64,000 nucleotides of DNA from Nonomuraea jabiensis (GCF_014204795.1 NZ_JACHMB010000001.1:5840501-5904500); one strand, 5' to 3'; shown: positions 17,961 to 27,000, numbered from the stretch's first letter. The notes: a model not told the origin generated them from the letters alone. A program made the numbers and translations.

Positions 17961-19096
17961 CCGTTGACCGGCTGCTGCCCGACCAGGACGCCAGGGATCT
18001 CATCGAGCTGACCCGCGAGATCGCCGACAAGGAGCTCGCGCGCCGGGTCGACGAGCACGAGCGGGCCGAGACGTACCCGGAGGGGCTGTTCGCCACGCTG
18101 GGCGCGGCGGGGCTGCTCGGGCTGCCGTACCCGGAGGAGCTCGGCGGGGGCGGGCAGCCGTACGAGGTCTACCTGCAGGTGATCGAGGAGCTGGCGATGC
18201 GGTGGGCGGCCGTCGCGGTCGCCACCAGCGTGCACACCCTCGCCTGCTTCCCCGTCGCCGCCTACGGCACCCCCGCGCAGCGGGAGCGGTGGCTGCCCGA
18301 CATGCTGGCCGGGCGCCTGATCGGCGGCTACAGCCTGTCGGAGCCCCAGGCCGGATCCGACGCCGGGGCGCTGACCTGCAAGGCGGAGCGGGTGGAGACC
18401 GGCTACCGGATCACCGGCAACAAGGCGTGGATCACCCACGGCGGCCTGGCCGACTTCTACGCGCTGTTCGTCCGGACGGGGGAGGGGGCGCGGGGCATCT
18501 CCTGCTTCCTCGCGCCGGGGGCCGCCGACGGGCTGACGTTCGGGCGGCCGGAGGAGAAGATGGGCCTGCACGCCGTACCGACCACCAGCGCCCACTGGGA
18601 CGGGGCGGTCCTGGAGGAGGAGCGGCTGATCGGCGAGGAGGGCCAGGGGCTGCAGATCGCCTTCAGCGCGCTCGACTCGGGCCGCCTCGGCATCGCCGCC
18701 TGCGCCACCGGCCTCGCACAGGCCGCGCTCGACGAGGCCGTGGCCTACGCCAAGGAGCGCCAGACGTTCGGCAAGCGGATCATCGACCACCAGGGGCTCG
18801 GGTTCCTGCTGGCGGACATGGCGGCGGGGGTGGAGAGCGCGCGGGCCACCTACCTCGACGCCGCCCGGCGCCGCGACGCGGGCCTGCCGTACAGCAAGCA
18901 GGCCAGCATCGCCAAGCTGGTCGCGACGGACACGGCGATGAAGGTGACTACGGACGCGGTGCAGGTTTTCGGGGGGTATGGGTATACGCGGGAGTTCCGG
19001 GTCGAGCGCTACATGCGCGAGGCCAAGATCATGCAGATCTTCGAGGGCACCAACCAGATCCAGAGAATGGTCATCAGCCGCCACCTGGCCAAGTGA
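17957..19096 (+). CDS. Acyl-CoA dehydrogenase
   Basis: 379 aa, FAD enzyme introducing the alpha,beta double bond into acyl-CoA. Full-length ACAD: N-terminal helical domain, middle beta-domain (YSLSEPQAGSDAGAL, the flavin/substrate signature), C-terminal helical domain with RQTFGKRIIDHQG and the terminal signature FGGYGYTREFRVERYMRE...IFEGTNQIQ; the Glu in IFEGTN is the usual catalytic base position. GTG start overlaps the upstream stop by 4 bp. With the 2-oxo acid oxidoreductase it forms a two-gene amino acid or 2-oxo-acid degradation operon, probably ending transcription in the following gap. Confidence 0.93.
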   Translation: MTVDRLLPDQDARDLIELTREIADKELARRVDEHERAETYPEGLFATLGAAGLLGLPYPEELGGGGQPYEVYLQVIEELAMRWAAVAVATSVHTLACFPVAAYGTPAQRERWLPDMLAGRLIGGYSLSEPQAGSDAGALTCKAERVETGYRITGNKAWITHGGLADFYALFVRTGEGARGISCFLAPGAADGLTFGRPEEKMGLHAVPTTSAHWDGAVLEEERLIGEEGQGLQIAFSALDSGRLGIAACATGLAQAALDEAVAYAKERQTFGKRIIDHQGLGFLLADMAAGVESARATYLDAARRRDAGLPYSKQASIAKLVATDTAMKVTTDAVQVFGGYGYTREFRVERYMREAKIMQIFEGTNQIQRMVISRHLAK

Positions 19097-19379
19097 CCTT
19101 CGACCTGCGAAACCCCGCCTGCCGTGCCGGCGCGGTGTTCTCGGCCATGAGCACGCGCGCAGAGTGATCAGCTCCTCGCGCGACAGCTCCTCCAGACCGG
19201 ACGCGTGGACGATTCGGCGGCACGGACTCCTTGACGTCATGGGTGGTCCCTCGCCGCAGCAGTCTTTTCCTGGAAAGATTTGGTGTGGCGGTCGGGGGGT
19301 CGCAGTCCCGCACACAGGCGTCCGACGGGCGCTTGCATTCCGCGTCCCTCAGTCCGGACGCTGAGCGGCAGGAGAAGGC
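19097..19379. other. Gap with possible transposase relic on minus strand
   Basis: No intact gene. On the minus strand around 19150-19240 a short frame reads GLEELSREELITL, similar to the N-terminus of IS66-type transposases. Too short to call. The promoter of the EACC1-caspase operon should lie in the second half. Confidence 0.25.
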
Positions 19380-19739
19380 ATGGACGCCGAGCTTCGCATC
19401 AGCCACAGCGACCCGATCGGCGAGATGGCTTCGCTGACCGCCTGGTTGCGGAGCCAGCGGGACCTGCAGGGACGTGTACGCCCGCAGGCGCGCCCACCCG
19501 GGCCGCAGGAGCTCGGCGGAGCGGTCGAGCTGCTGTCGGTCGCCTTGGGATCGGGCGGCGCGGGTCTTGCCCTCGCCAGGGCTCTGACCACCTGGCTGAC
19601 CAATCGCCACTCCGATGTGAGCGTCACCGTCACGACGGAGACGGGCAGCGTGACGGTGGACGCCAAGCGGATCGGTGACGTCTTACCACTGCTGCATGAG
19701 GTGCTCAAGCCTGGGACCGACGGCAATGAGCGGACCTGA
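19380..19739 (+). CDS. Effector-associated constant component EACC1-like protein
   Basis: 119 aa. The layout matches EACC1: short N-terminus, Leu-rich segment (ELLSVALGSGGAGLALARAL), then a beta-rich half (VSVTVTTETGSVTVDAKRI) ending in a helix. EACC1 proteins occur in actinobacterial NTP-dependent conflict systems as the conserved partner of variable effectors, here the caspase gene that starts inside its last codons (14-bp overlap). It is probably an adaptor delivering a signal to the effector. No catalytic residues expected or seen. Confidence 0.75.
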   Translation: MDAELRISHSDPIGEMASLTAWLRSQRDLQGRVRPQARPPGPQELGGAVELLSVALGSGGAGLALARALTTWLTNRHSDVSVTVTTETGSVTVDAKRIGDVLPLLHEVLKPGTDGNERT

Positions 19740-21726
19740 CCCGCACTGGGCTGACTCTCGCGCGATCCTCATCGGGGTGTCCGTCTATCGCGACGAGCGT
19801 TTCCCCGCCGTGCCCGCCGCCTCCAACAGCCTCAGGGCCATGGAAGCGGTTCTCACGGACCAGCGCCTCTGCGGCTGGCCGGCCGACCGCGTCACCGTGC
19901 TGGCGAACCCCTCCGACAACCGGCAGGTGGCCACGACGATCCGGCGGCTCGCCCAGGAGACCGGCGACGTGTTGCTGTTCTACTACGTCGGCCATGGCAC
20001 CCTGACCCCCACCGGCGAGCTGTGTCTCATCTTGTCCGACACCGACGCCGACGCCGCCGACCTGACCAGTCTGGAGTACGCCCGGCTCAGGGCCGCCTTC
20101 CGCGACAGCCCGGCCCGGGTGAAGGCGGCCATCCTGGACTGCTGCTATTCGGGCCGAGCCATCGAGACCCTCGCCGACGAGGCGGCGCTGCTCGCCGACT
20201 ACACCGACGTGCGTGGCGTGTACACGCTGACCGCCAGCGACCTGGCCGCCCACGTGCCGCCGCCCGACGAGCAGGCCACCGCCTGCACCTCTTTCACCGA
20301 ACAGCTTCTGGACTTGATCCGCTCCGGCATCCCCGGCCAGGGCGACCCTCTCACGCTGGGCACCCTGTACACCCATCTGCGCCGGCGCCTGCGCGCCCTC
20401 GGCCTGCCGGACCCCAACCAGCGCGGCACCGACACCGCGCACAGCTTCGCCTTCACCCGCAACGCCGCCGCCCACCCGTTCCCGGAGGATGACGCCACAC
20501 GGCCGCTCAGGGCGCGAAGGTCCACCCCGCCTCCCGATACCGCGTCCCCCGCGGTGCCGGAGCAGAAGCGGCCGCAGCTGAGCCGCCGCCGTCTGCTGAT
20601 CGCCACGGGTACGGTCGCCGGCGCCACGGCCGCCACGGTCGCCACGGTGGCGGCCATCAACATCCCGGCCTGGCTGAGAAACGCAGGGACCGCCCTGCCG
20701 ACGGGCACGGGCTCATCCGGTCCGAAGCCTGGTGCCACGCGTACCGCCGGCGTCCCTGACTACGGCACAAGCCTTGGCCCAACCATGTCCGCCGACCCCG
20801 ACATGTCGATCTACGCCGTGGCGGCCGGCGCCCTGAACGGCAGGGTGATCGCCGTGACAGGCGACGGCCTGCCCCATGGGAACCCGCCCATGCCGGATGA
20901 CCCCGACCAGGGCACTTTGCGGGTATGGGATCTGGTCGCCGGAAAGCAGGTCGCCTCCGTCAAGACGGGCAGCAGGGTCGAGACGGTGGCCCTCGGCAGG
21001 CTCCGGGGGCAGCCCATCGCCGTCACCGGCTGCTGGGACGCGGGGGTGCGGCTGTGGAATCTCAACGACCTCAAGCAGATCGGCTCCACGTTGAAAGCCA
21101 CCGAGGACATCTTCGCTGTGGCAGTGGGCGGCCTGAACGGCAAGGATGTCGCCGTCGCCCTCAGCCGGGTGGACATACGCGTCTGGGACATGAACAAGGG
21201 CACCCAGATCGCCGCGGCCATCGAGATGCCAGAGCATTACCAGATCAACGACATGGCGCTGGCTCAGGTGAAGGGCAAGACCGTGGCCGTCGTCGGCGGG
21301 TACGATCACGAGCTGCGGCTGTGGGACCTCGACACCAGCGGCGAGGTAGGCAAGGCACTGCGCCACGGCAAGACGATTTACGGGCTGGCCGTCAGCACGC
21401 TCAACGGGAAGCCGGTCGCCGTCGCTTCCTACGGCGTCGGCATGCGCATGTGGGACCTGGTTGCCGGGAAGCTCATCGGCACGACCTTCGGGTCGACCGC
21501 GGTCAGCAGGATCGCGTCCGGGACGCTGAACGGCCGCCCCATCGTCGTCGCCGACCATGTCAACGGGGGGATCCAGGTGTGGGACCTGACCACGAGAGGA
21601 GAGGTTGGAGACGCGTTGCGGTCAGGAGAGATCACGGCGCTCACCGTCACCGCCTTCAACGGCGTCAGCATCGCCGTCGCCTGCACGGAAAGCACAGTGC
21701 GGGGGTGGGCTCTGGGGGCGTCGTGA
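19726..21726 (+). CDS. Caspase-family protease with TM helix and 7-blade propeller
   Basis: 666 aa from ATG 19726 (an upstream in-frame ATG at 19675 lies within EACC1). Peptidase C14 caspase-like domain about residues 10-245: His in FYYVGHGTL, Cys in AILDCCYSGRA. A Pro/Ser linker leads to a transmembrane or TAT-like helix (SRRRLLIATGTVAGATAATV) and a C-terminal beta-propeller with seven blades ending LRVWD, VRLWN, IRVWD, LRLWD, MRMWD, IQVWD and VRGWA. The protease would be cytoplasmic and the propeller on the other side of the membrane if the helix spans. Coupled to EACC1, it is the effector of a bacterial conflict or programmed-death system. There is no NTPase domain, unlike the gene at 4996-9338. 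Confidence 0.88.
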   Translation: MSGPDPHWADSRAILIGVSVYRDERFPAVPAASNSLRAMEAVLTDQRLCGWPADRVTVLANPSDNRQVATTIRRLAQETGDVLLFYYVGHGTLTPTGELCLILSDTDADAADLTSLEYARLRAAFRDSPARVKAAILDCCYSGRAIETLADEAALLADYTDVRGVYTLTASDLAAHVPPPDEQATACTSFTEQLLDLIRSGIPGQGDPLTLGTLYTHLRRRLRALGLPDPNQRGTDTAHSFAFTRNAAAHPFPEDDATRPLRARRSTPPPDTASPAVPEQKRPQLSRRRLLIATGTVAGATAATVATVAAINIPAWLRNAGTALPTGTGSSGPKPGATRTAGVPDYGTSLGPTMSADPDMSIYAVAAGALNGRVIAVTGDGLPHGNPPMPDDPDQGTLRVWDLVAGKQVASVKTGSRVETVALGRLRGQPIAVTGCWDAGVRLWNLNDLKQIGSTLKATEDIFAVAVGGLNGKDVAVALSRVDIRVWDMNKGTQIAAAIEMPEHYQINDMALAQVKGKTVAVVGGYDHELRLWDLDTSGEVGKALRHGKTIYGLAVSTLNGKPVAVASYGVGMRMWDLVAGKLIGTTFGSTAVSRIASGTLNGRPIVVADHVNGGIQVWDLTTRGEVGDALRSGEITALTVTAFNGVSIAVACTESTVRGWALGAS

Positions 21727-21840
21727 CGACGTACGGGCGGATGACGGCATGCCGGTCGTGACCGCCCGCCTGCCTGCGGCGTGCGGACGGGCTCATCGCC
21801 CGGTCTCCCTGGAACGGGAACGCAAGGGCGGACCTGCCGT

Positions 21841-22542
21841 TCACGCATCGCGCGTATATCCAAGCAGCTCCATGGCCGTGACGTTGTCGGGGCGGGACCA
21901 GAAGAGCTGGTGCAGCTCCTCTGGCAGCTCGTCCGAGTGTGTGCCCGTGTGTCCTCTCCGGAAGAAGCCGCCATCGACCTGGTGGAGCTCTGCGAAGGTG
22001 GGAATGCGGGCGTCAGGCAGTGGCCGTAGGGCCGGCGCCAGCGTGGCCAGCACCTTCTCGACGGTCCGTCGCGGCTCGCGGATCAGCTCCTCGTAGCGGA
22101 GCATCACGCGATGGGGCGCGGGCGGACGTAGCCAGCTCAGTACGTTCCGGCCCCAGCTGCCCGTCCCTACCTCGTCACGCCGGTTGATCATCGTGCGGAT
22201 CTCGGCCTCGATATCAGGCGCACCGGTCAGGTGGGCCCATGAGGTTATGGAGTCGCGGCCGTCTCGGACGAGACAGATCGCGCGATCCTCTTCCCCGGCA
22301 CGCTGCCGGTGCGTCTTGACGAAATGCAGCTTCTCGGAGGCGCGCATTTCCTCGATCGAAGAGGGGCGCTCCTCGAAGCCGATCAGGTCAGGGCCAAGCC
22401 GCGCGGCCACGCCGTCTACGTCGTAGACGGTGGAGGTGCGCACGCCGTACAGCTGCTTGAGGATGATGCGGAGGAAGGTGTTGCCTGATCGGGGGAACGA
22501 GGCGACCCAGATGATCACGATGTTAACGATAATGTCTGCCAC
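21841..22542 (-). CDS. Sulfotransferase-domain protein
   Basis: 233 aa, GTG start at 22542 or GTG at 22518; neither has a strong ribosome-binding site. The 5' PAPS-binding loop is VASFPRSGNTFLR near residue 13, and the 3'-phosphate region CLVRDGRDSITSWAH is at about residue 95, both standard for cytosolic PAPS sulfotransferases. The acceptor is unknown. It lies convergently behind the EACC1-caspase operon and beside an SDR relic, without a clear pathway partner. Confidence 0.85.
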   Translation of the reverse strand: MADIIVNIVIIWVASFPRSGNTFLRIILKQLYGVRTSTVYDVDGVAARLGPDLIGFEERPSSIEEMRASEKLHFVKTHRQRAGEEDRAICLVRDGRDSITSWAHLTGAPDIEAEIRTMINRRDEVGTGSWGRNVLSWLRPPAPHRVMLRYEELIREPRRTVEKVLATLAPALRPLPDARIPTFAELHQVDGGFFRRGHTGTHSDELPEELHQLFWSRPDNVTAMELLGYTRDA

Positions 22543-22734
22543 CTGAGCATGTCTGCAAGGTCGCGCTCACCAAGGGATCTGCGCAGGCATGCCGTATCGT
22601 CACAGGCGCCTCTGACAGCGCAGATGCCCTGGACGGTCTCGAAGACCGCCGGGGGACAGCCGGGTTCCCGACGGCCTTTTCGCTCTTGTGCTTCCTCGCG
22701 GACCGGCAAGGAGTCAGGCGGTGAGGCTGCCCTG

Positions 22735-23058
22735 GCGTACAGAGTGATGCCGGGGAAGGGGTACGGCCGGCCAGGCCGAGTCATGTGCCTTGACGCGATC
22801 TGAGCGGCGATGAACGGCGCGCGCACGTTGATGGCGAGGCTCGTCGCGGGGTCACCGGCGTCGGCCTGGAGGACCACGGCCCGGCGCCCCAGTGCCTTGA
22901 CCTGCTCCATCACGGCGCGGGCCTGGTCGGTGCCGTGCCGGCAGGTCACCGCCACATCCGCCCAGTCCGCGGCGAGCGGAGCGCGATCGCCTTGCCGATG
23001 CCGCGGCTGCCGCCGGTCACCGGCGCTGCCTTGCCGTCCAGAACTGCGGACGTGTCGG
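22735..23058 (-). pseudogene. Short-chain dehydrogenase/reductase relic
   Basis: On the minus strand VLDGKAAPVTGGSRGIGKAI (the SDR N-terminus with its TGxxxGIG motif) breaks at about 22977, where one C appears lost, and continues in the next frame as LAADWADVAVTCRHGTDQAR and then VLQADAGDP. The NNAG region is deleted, joining directly to AINVRAPFIAAQIASRHM, and after a second gap PFPGITLYA. The catalytic Ser/Tyr region and the C-terminus are gone. It is a multiply deleted, non-functional gene. Confidence 0.75.
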
Positions 23059-23229
23059 ACTCCCATCATGGGCGAGGAGCCAGGGACGGATGTGCCCTGC
23101 GAACCCCGGCTGTTCGCCCGCAGCGCGGGCCTTCCGGTCGGTGACGGGGCTGGGGTGACCACCGTCGCCACCGGAAGGCCGCTCTGTGCCGCGGGAGATT
23201 CGCTCTACGTCACCCCGCGTGTCATGTCA

Positions 23230-24666
23230 TCAGCGCTGCAGGGTCAGCAGGCCCGGCCGGTAGGGCAGGAGGCCGTAGTCGCCGCCGGAGCTGGGGTTGC
23301 GTCCCTGGTAGAGCAACTGCAGGTTGCAGGGATCGACGGTCATCGTCTGGTCGGGGTTGCTGCGGACCAGATCGCCGTGGCTGATGTCGTTGGTCCAGGT
23401 GGCGCCGCTGTTGGCCTTGCCGGCGAAGGGGTTGCTCTCGGTTGCGGCCTGGGGGGTCCAGGAACCGTCCAGGCTGGTGGCCGTGAACGAGCGGAAGTAG
23501 CGGCCCTGCGCGCCGATCGCCTCGACGAGCATGAGGTATCGGTTCTGGCCCTGGAGCTTGTAGACCTGGACGGCTTCGAACAGGTTGTTCCTCGAGTCGC
23601 TCATGATCACCGTCGAGGTGCTGCCGAAACTGCCCGGGAAGTTTCCGATGGGCATGCTGGCCCGGTAGATCTTGCCGTTGTCCCCGGCGAAGAACAGGTA
23701 CATGTTCGTGCCGTCACCGATGAGCGTCTGGTCGATGGGGCCTGTTCCGGAGTCCGAGATGCTTCCGGAGAAGAGCGCCTGTGGCGATGACCAGCCGTTC
23801 GGGTTGGTGGGGTCGCTGGAGGTCCGGTAGGAGAAGGCGGTCGCGCCCCACTGGTAGGCGAGCACCCAGATGTTCTTGGGGGCGAAGTAGAAGAGCGTGG
23901 GCGCGACGGTGGACGAGGACATGGTGTTCTGGCTGGCCGAGGCCATGTCGGACCAGTTGGTGAAGAGGCTGAAGTTCATCGAGCCCCACGCCGTTCCCAT
24001 GTCGTGCGTCGTCCCGTAGACGAGATGCTTGCCGTTGTAGACGACGGTGGAGAAGTCCTTGAGTGAGACCCACCCGGACTTCGGGGTCGCCAGCGGGCCG
24101 GTCGAGGTCCAGCGGTACGTCGACGGAAGGGTGCACGTGCCGGTCGGGGTGGGCGTCGGTGTGGGGGTGGGGGTGGGGGTCGGCGTGGGGGTGCCGGGGT
24201 TGCCGCAGGTCACGCCGTTCAGGGCGAACGACGTGGGCACTGGGTTGCTGCCGGTCCACGAGCCGTTGAACCCGAAGTTGACGCTGCCGCCGGAGGGGAT
24301 GGAGGCGTTGTAGGAGACGTTGGTGGCGGTCACCGACGAGCCCGACTGGGTCTGGGTGGCGTTCCAGATCTGGGTGATCTGCTGGCCGGCGCCGAAGGAC
24401 CAGGTCAGCCGCCAGCCGTTGACAGCGTCACCGAGGTTGTTGATGGTGACGCCGGCGTTGAAGCCGCCCGACCAGCTCGAACTGATGGTGTAGTCGACCC
24501 GGCAGGCGACGGCGGCCTGGGCGGGTTGCATGGTCAGCAGGCCCGCTCCGGCGAGCAGGACTGCGACGGCGCCGATCACGAGGCCGCGACGCGAGGCCCG
24601 CCGGGGCGGCGCCGCGGTCGTGCCGGCGGAGGGGCGCGGTGGCCGCGCTCGCCAGGGCAGACGCAT
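23230..24666 (-). CDS. Secreted GH62 alpha-L-arabinofuranosidase with CBM2
   Basis: 478 aa from ATG 24666, preceded by GAGGAGAG at ideal spacing (an ATG 15 bp further upstream is inferior). Twin-Arg-like/Sec signal (RRGLVIGAVAVLLAGAGLLT), CBM2 cellulose/xylan-binding module (about residues 55-155, CRVDYTISSSWSGGFNAGVT), a (PT)n linker, then a complete GH62 domain (YRWTSTGPLATPKSGWVSLK to PYRPGLLTLQR). GH62 removes arabinose side chains from arabinoxylan. It lies 30 bp downstream of the xylanase on the same strand, so the pair is an operon for arabinoxylan attack. Confidence 0.92.
   Translation of the reverse strand: MRLPWRARPPRPSAGTTAAPPRRASRRGLVIGAVAVLLAGAGLLTMQPAQAAVACRVDYTISSSWSGGFNAGVTINNLGDAVNGWRLTWSFGAGQQITQIWNATQTQSGSSVTATNVSYNASIPSGGSVNFGFNGSWTGSNPVPTSFALNGVTCGNPGTPTPTPTPTPTPTPTPTGTCTLPSTYRWTSTGPLATPKSGWVSLKDFSTVVYNGKHLVYGTTHDMGTAWGSMNFSLFTNWSDMASASQNTMSSSTVAPTLFYFAPKNIWVLAYQWGATAFSYRTSSDPTNPNGWSSPQALFSGSISDSGTGPIDQTLIGDGTNMYLFFAGDNGKIYRASMPIGNFPGSFGSTSTVIMSDSRNNLFEAVQVYKLQGQNRYLMLVEAIGAQGRYFRSFTATSLDGSWTPQAATESNPFAGKANSGATWTNDISHGDLVRSNPDQTMTVDPCNLQLLYQGRNPSSGGDYGLLPYRPGLLTLQR
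24140..24195 (-). repeat. (PT)n linker repeat of GH62 protein
   Basis: Low-complexity GGTGTGGGGGTG-type repeat encoding PTPTPTPTPTPTPT between CBM2 and catalytic domain; a similar tract at about 25003-25045 encodes the xylanase linker. Prone to slippage but in frame in both. Confidence 0.7.
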
Positions 24667-24696
24667 CTGTACTCTCCTCATCGTGGTCGACCGCCG

Positions 24697-26082
24697 TCAG
24701 GGGCTGGTGCAGGTGGCGGTCGGGGTGGCCGCGGTGCCGTTCGCGGTGAACCCGAAGGTCGTGGAGCCGCCGGCGGCGATGGAGCCGTTGTAGGCGGCGT
24801 TGCGTACGGTGACGCTGGAGCCGGACACGCTGTGCTGGCCGTTCCACAGGCTGCTGATGCTCTGCCCGCCGGGCCAGGTCCACCGCACGGTCCATCCGTT
24901 GATCGGCGCGTTGCCCGCCCGGACGGTCACCGTCGACTGGAAGCCACCCTGCCAGCTGTTGGTCGTGGTGATCGTCGCCTCGCAACCGTCCGGGACCGGA
25001 GTCGGCGTCGGGGTCGGGGTCGGGGTCGGCGTGGGGGTGGGGTCGGGGTTGGGGTTGGCGGCGTTGAGGGCGTTGAGGACCGCGTCGTAGGCGGGCTTCT
25101 TGTTGCCGCCGCTGAACAGCAGCGGGGTGTCGCCCGAGCGCCAGGAGTCCTGGTCGCGTACGCCCCACACGGTGATGCCGGCGCAGCGCGGCACGGCCAG
25201 GCAGTCGTTGGTCACGGCGGCGTAGGTGGTGGGGGAGGCGCCCTGGATGTCGAGTTCGGTGATCTGCACGTCGACGCCGAGGGCGGCGAAGCTGGAGATG
25301 GTGGTGCGGTAGTTGCTGTTGTACGGGCTGCCGCTGTTGAAGTGCGACTGCAGGCCCACGCAGTCGATCGGCACGCCGCGCTGCTTGAAGTCCCGGACCA
25401 TGTTGTAGACGCCCTGGGTCTTGGCCCAGGTCCAGTTGTCGATGTTGTAGTCGTTGTAGCAGAGCTTGGCGGCCGGGTCGGCGGCGCGCGCGGTGCGGAA
25501 GGCGACCTCGATCCAGTCGTTGCCGGTGCGCTGCAGGTTGGAGTCGCGCCGGCCGCCGGAGTTGCCGTCGGCGAAGGCCTCGTTGACCACGTCCCAGGCG
25601 TAGATCTTGCCCTTGTAGTGGGCCATGACGCCGTTGATGTGGTCGATCATCGCCTGGCGCAGCGAGCTGCCCGACAGGGACTGCATCCAGCCGGGCTGCT
25701 GGCCGTGCCAGGCCAGGGTGTGGCCGCGGACTCGCTTGCCGTTCTGCACGGCCCAGTTGTAGACGCGGTCGCCGTTGGTGAAGTTGAACTGGCCCCGGTT
25801 CGGCTCGGTGGCGTCGATCTTCATCTCGTTCTCGGCCGTCACCATGTTGAACTCGCGACTGGCGATCGTGGTGTACTGCGAGTCGCCGAGCCTGCCCGCG
25901 CTGATGGCGGTGCCGAAGTACCGCCCGCTCTGCGCGGCGGCCGCGCCGAGCGTACTGGCCGCCGCACCGGCCGGCGCGGTCGGTACCGTCACCGCGATGG
26001 CCACGCCGATCACGCCGGCGGCGGCGATCAGGAGCCGCGAGCGCTTGAGAGGCCGCGGCGGAAGTATGGCTTTGTCGCCCAT
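24697..26082 (-). CDS. Secreted GH10 endo-1,4-beta-xylanase with CBM2
   Basis: 461 aa. Signal peptide (LKRSRLLIAAAGVIGVAIAV... AGA), GH10 catalytic barrel about residues 42-345 with acid/base Glu in WDVVNEAF and nucleophile Glu in VQITELDIQ, then a (PT)n linker and a CBM2 (CEATITTTNSWQGGFQSTVT to the C-terminus). Hydrolyses the xylan backbone outside the cell. First gene of an operon with the GH62 enzyme. The upstream region carries repeated CGAAAGTT elements (26238-26278), indicating specific carbon-source control. Confidence 0.95.
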   Translation of the reverse strand: MGDKAILPPRPLKRSRLLIAAAGVIGVAIAVTVPTAPAGAAASTLGAAAAQSGRYFGTAISAGRLGDSQYTTIASREFNMVTAENEMKIDATEPNRGQFNFTNGDRVYNWAVQNGKRVRGHTLAWHGQQPGWMQSLSGSSLRQAMIDHINGVMAHYKGKIYAWDVVNEAFADGNSGGRRDSNLQRTGNDWIEVAFRTARAADPAAKLCYNDYNIDNWTWAKTQGVYNMVRDFKQRGVPIDCVGLQSHFNSGSPYNSNYRTTISSFAALGVDVQITELDIQGASPTTYAAVTNDCLAVPRCAGITVWGVRDQDSWRSGDTPLLFSGGNKKPAYDAVLNALNAANPNPDPTPTPTPTPTPTPTPVPDGCEATITTTNSWQGGFQSTVTVRAGNAPINGWTVRWTWPGGQSISSLWNGQHSVSGSSVTVRNAAYNGSIAAGGSTTFGFTANGTAATPTATCTSP

Positions 26083-26725
26083 GACTGAGTGCTCCAGACT
26101 GAATCACGGAAAAAGCGGATACGCGATCGACGCCGCGTCCCGTGCTCAGGGAACGCACACCACCAGGGCATCGTGAACGGCAGTCCTCACCGCGCACCAC
26201 CACCTGGCGGGAGGAGGCCTTCTCGGGAATACAGTCTGGAAACCTCTCCGAAAGTTGTCAAGCATGGGCGAAAGTTTCAGAGAGACGCCCTTGCCGTCAC
26301 GGCGGGCGACCCCCGATAACGCCTGATGAGCCGCACGCCCGTCCGTCGCCCCGCCGCGGGCGCGAGGTGCCCTCCTTGACGTCGCCTCTTCGTCTCGTAT
26401 TGGCTCGACCTGCCACCACAGCCGTCTGACAGAGAAGGAACCGCGACAGGGAAGAAGAAGTGTGAGCGCTAACAGCCGACTCGGGGCCACCACCCGGCGG
26501 CCATTGGTGCGGGGCGGTCCGGGGAACAGACACCACGTCCCTGGAACCGCCCTCTCGAAGCGTCACCGAGGGGAGTCGCACAAGCGGAGTGCCGGACAAG
26601 CGACCTCTGTCAAGATCCTGAACCGCCGAACGATGTTCCGCAGTGTCGGCCAATCTCTCTATTAACACGGTGCTCTTGCTGGGTGACGGTGAGCGCGTAA
26701 AGATCCCCCATGCAAGGAGATCGCC
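26083..26725. other. 643-bp divergent intergenic region
   Basis: Between the xylanase (minus) and the Cys-rich peptide gene (plus). The xylanase side holds the GAAAGTT operators; the rest contains no ORF I can support (a 67-codon frame at 26462 has no site or similarity). The peptide promoter must lie here; a CAAGGAGA ribosome-binding site at 26713-26720 precedes its ATG. Confidence 0.5.
26238..26278 (-). promoter_or_regulatory. Xylanase operator cluster (CGAAAGTTTC-type)
   Basis: CCGAAAGTTGTC (26248-26259) and GCGAAAGTTTC (26268-26278), plus GGAAACC at 26238, are versions of a CGAAA-N-TTTCG element. The same palindrome in perfect form precedes the GH30 gene (40213) and, as AGGAAAGTTTCCT, the chitinase gene (55982). 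CGAAA-N-TTTCG-type elements are known upstream of actinomycete xylanase genes. Confidence 0.6.
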
Positions 26726-26899
26726 ATGATCCGCGCACTCAACAAGCTGGGAGACCGCCTCCTCGACAAGTTCCTGCCGTCGGCCAACGCCTCGGCCGCG
26801 TGCTGGACCGACTGGTGCTGCCAGGGCAAGTTCTGCCGGACCTGCTGCTACCACGACTCCACCGGCACGACCAACTGCGGCAGCTTCGACTACTGCTGA
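26726..26899 (+). CDS. 57-aa precursor of a secreted eight-cysteine peptide
   Basis: ATG 26726 after CAAGGAGATCGCC; stop 26897-26899. Residues 1-25 (MIRALNKLGDRLLDKFLP then SANASAA) look like a leader: amphipathic, charged, without a Sec-type hydrophobic core, ending in ASA-A, a type I signal-peptidase-like site. Residues 26-57 hold all eight Cys (positions 26, 31, 32, 37, 40, 41, 51, 57) in 32 residues, with three Trp/Tyr-rich stretches (CWTDWCC, TCCYHD, SFDYC). The following genes encode a thioredoxin-like protein with CxxC and a peptide-type ABC exporter, and an S26 signal peptidase lies convergently beside them. The inferred product is a disulfide-rich extracellular peptide, bacteriocin-like or signalling. 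I do not recognise a characterised family. Confidence 0.75.
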   Translation: MIRALNKLGDRLLDKFLPSANASAACWTDWCCQGKFCRTCCYHDSTGTTNCGSFDYC

Positions 26900-26928
26900 C
26901 GCGCCCTACCGACAGCCCCCAGGACAGT

Positions 26929-26953
26929 GGCGGCCGGCCTGGTGCCGGCCGGC
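26929..26953 (+). terminator. Hairpin between peptide gene and export genes (attenuator)
   Basis: GGCGGCCGGC-ctggt-GCCGGCCGGC, 10-bp arms with one mismatch, 30 bp after the peptide stop and 48 bp before the TlpA-like ATG. A partial terminator here would make the precursor mRNA more abundant than the processing genes, as is common in peptide operons. Confidence 0.5.
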
Positions 26954-27000
26954 ACCGTCTTGCTGCGCCACCCCAGCCGCGCCACCCCTGAGGAGCCCGC

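Noticed and set aside
19150..19240. IS66-like transposase N-terminus on minus strand
   Set aside because: Only about 13 residues of similarity; too short for a feature of its own, mentioned in the gap entry only.
24140..25045. Repeats resembling a CRISPR or microsatellite array
   Set aside because: They encode Pro-Thr linkers between CBM2 and catalytic domains; no spacer structure.
26462..26665. 67-codon plus-strand ORF before the Cys-rich peptide gene
   Set aside because: No ribosome-binding site, no similarity, unlikely composition; the gap is regulatory.
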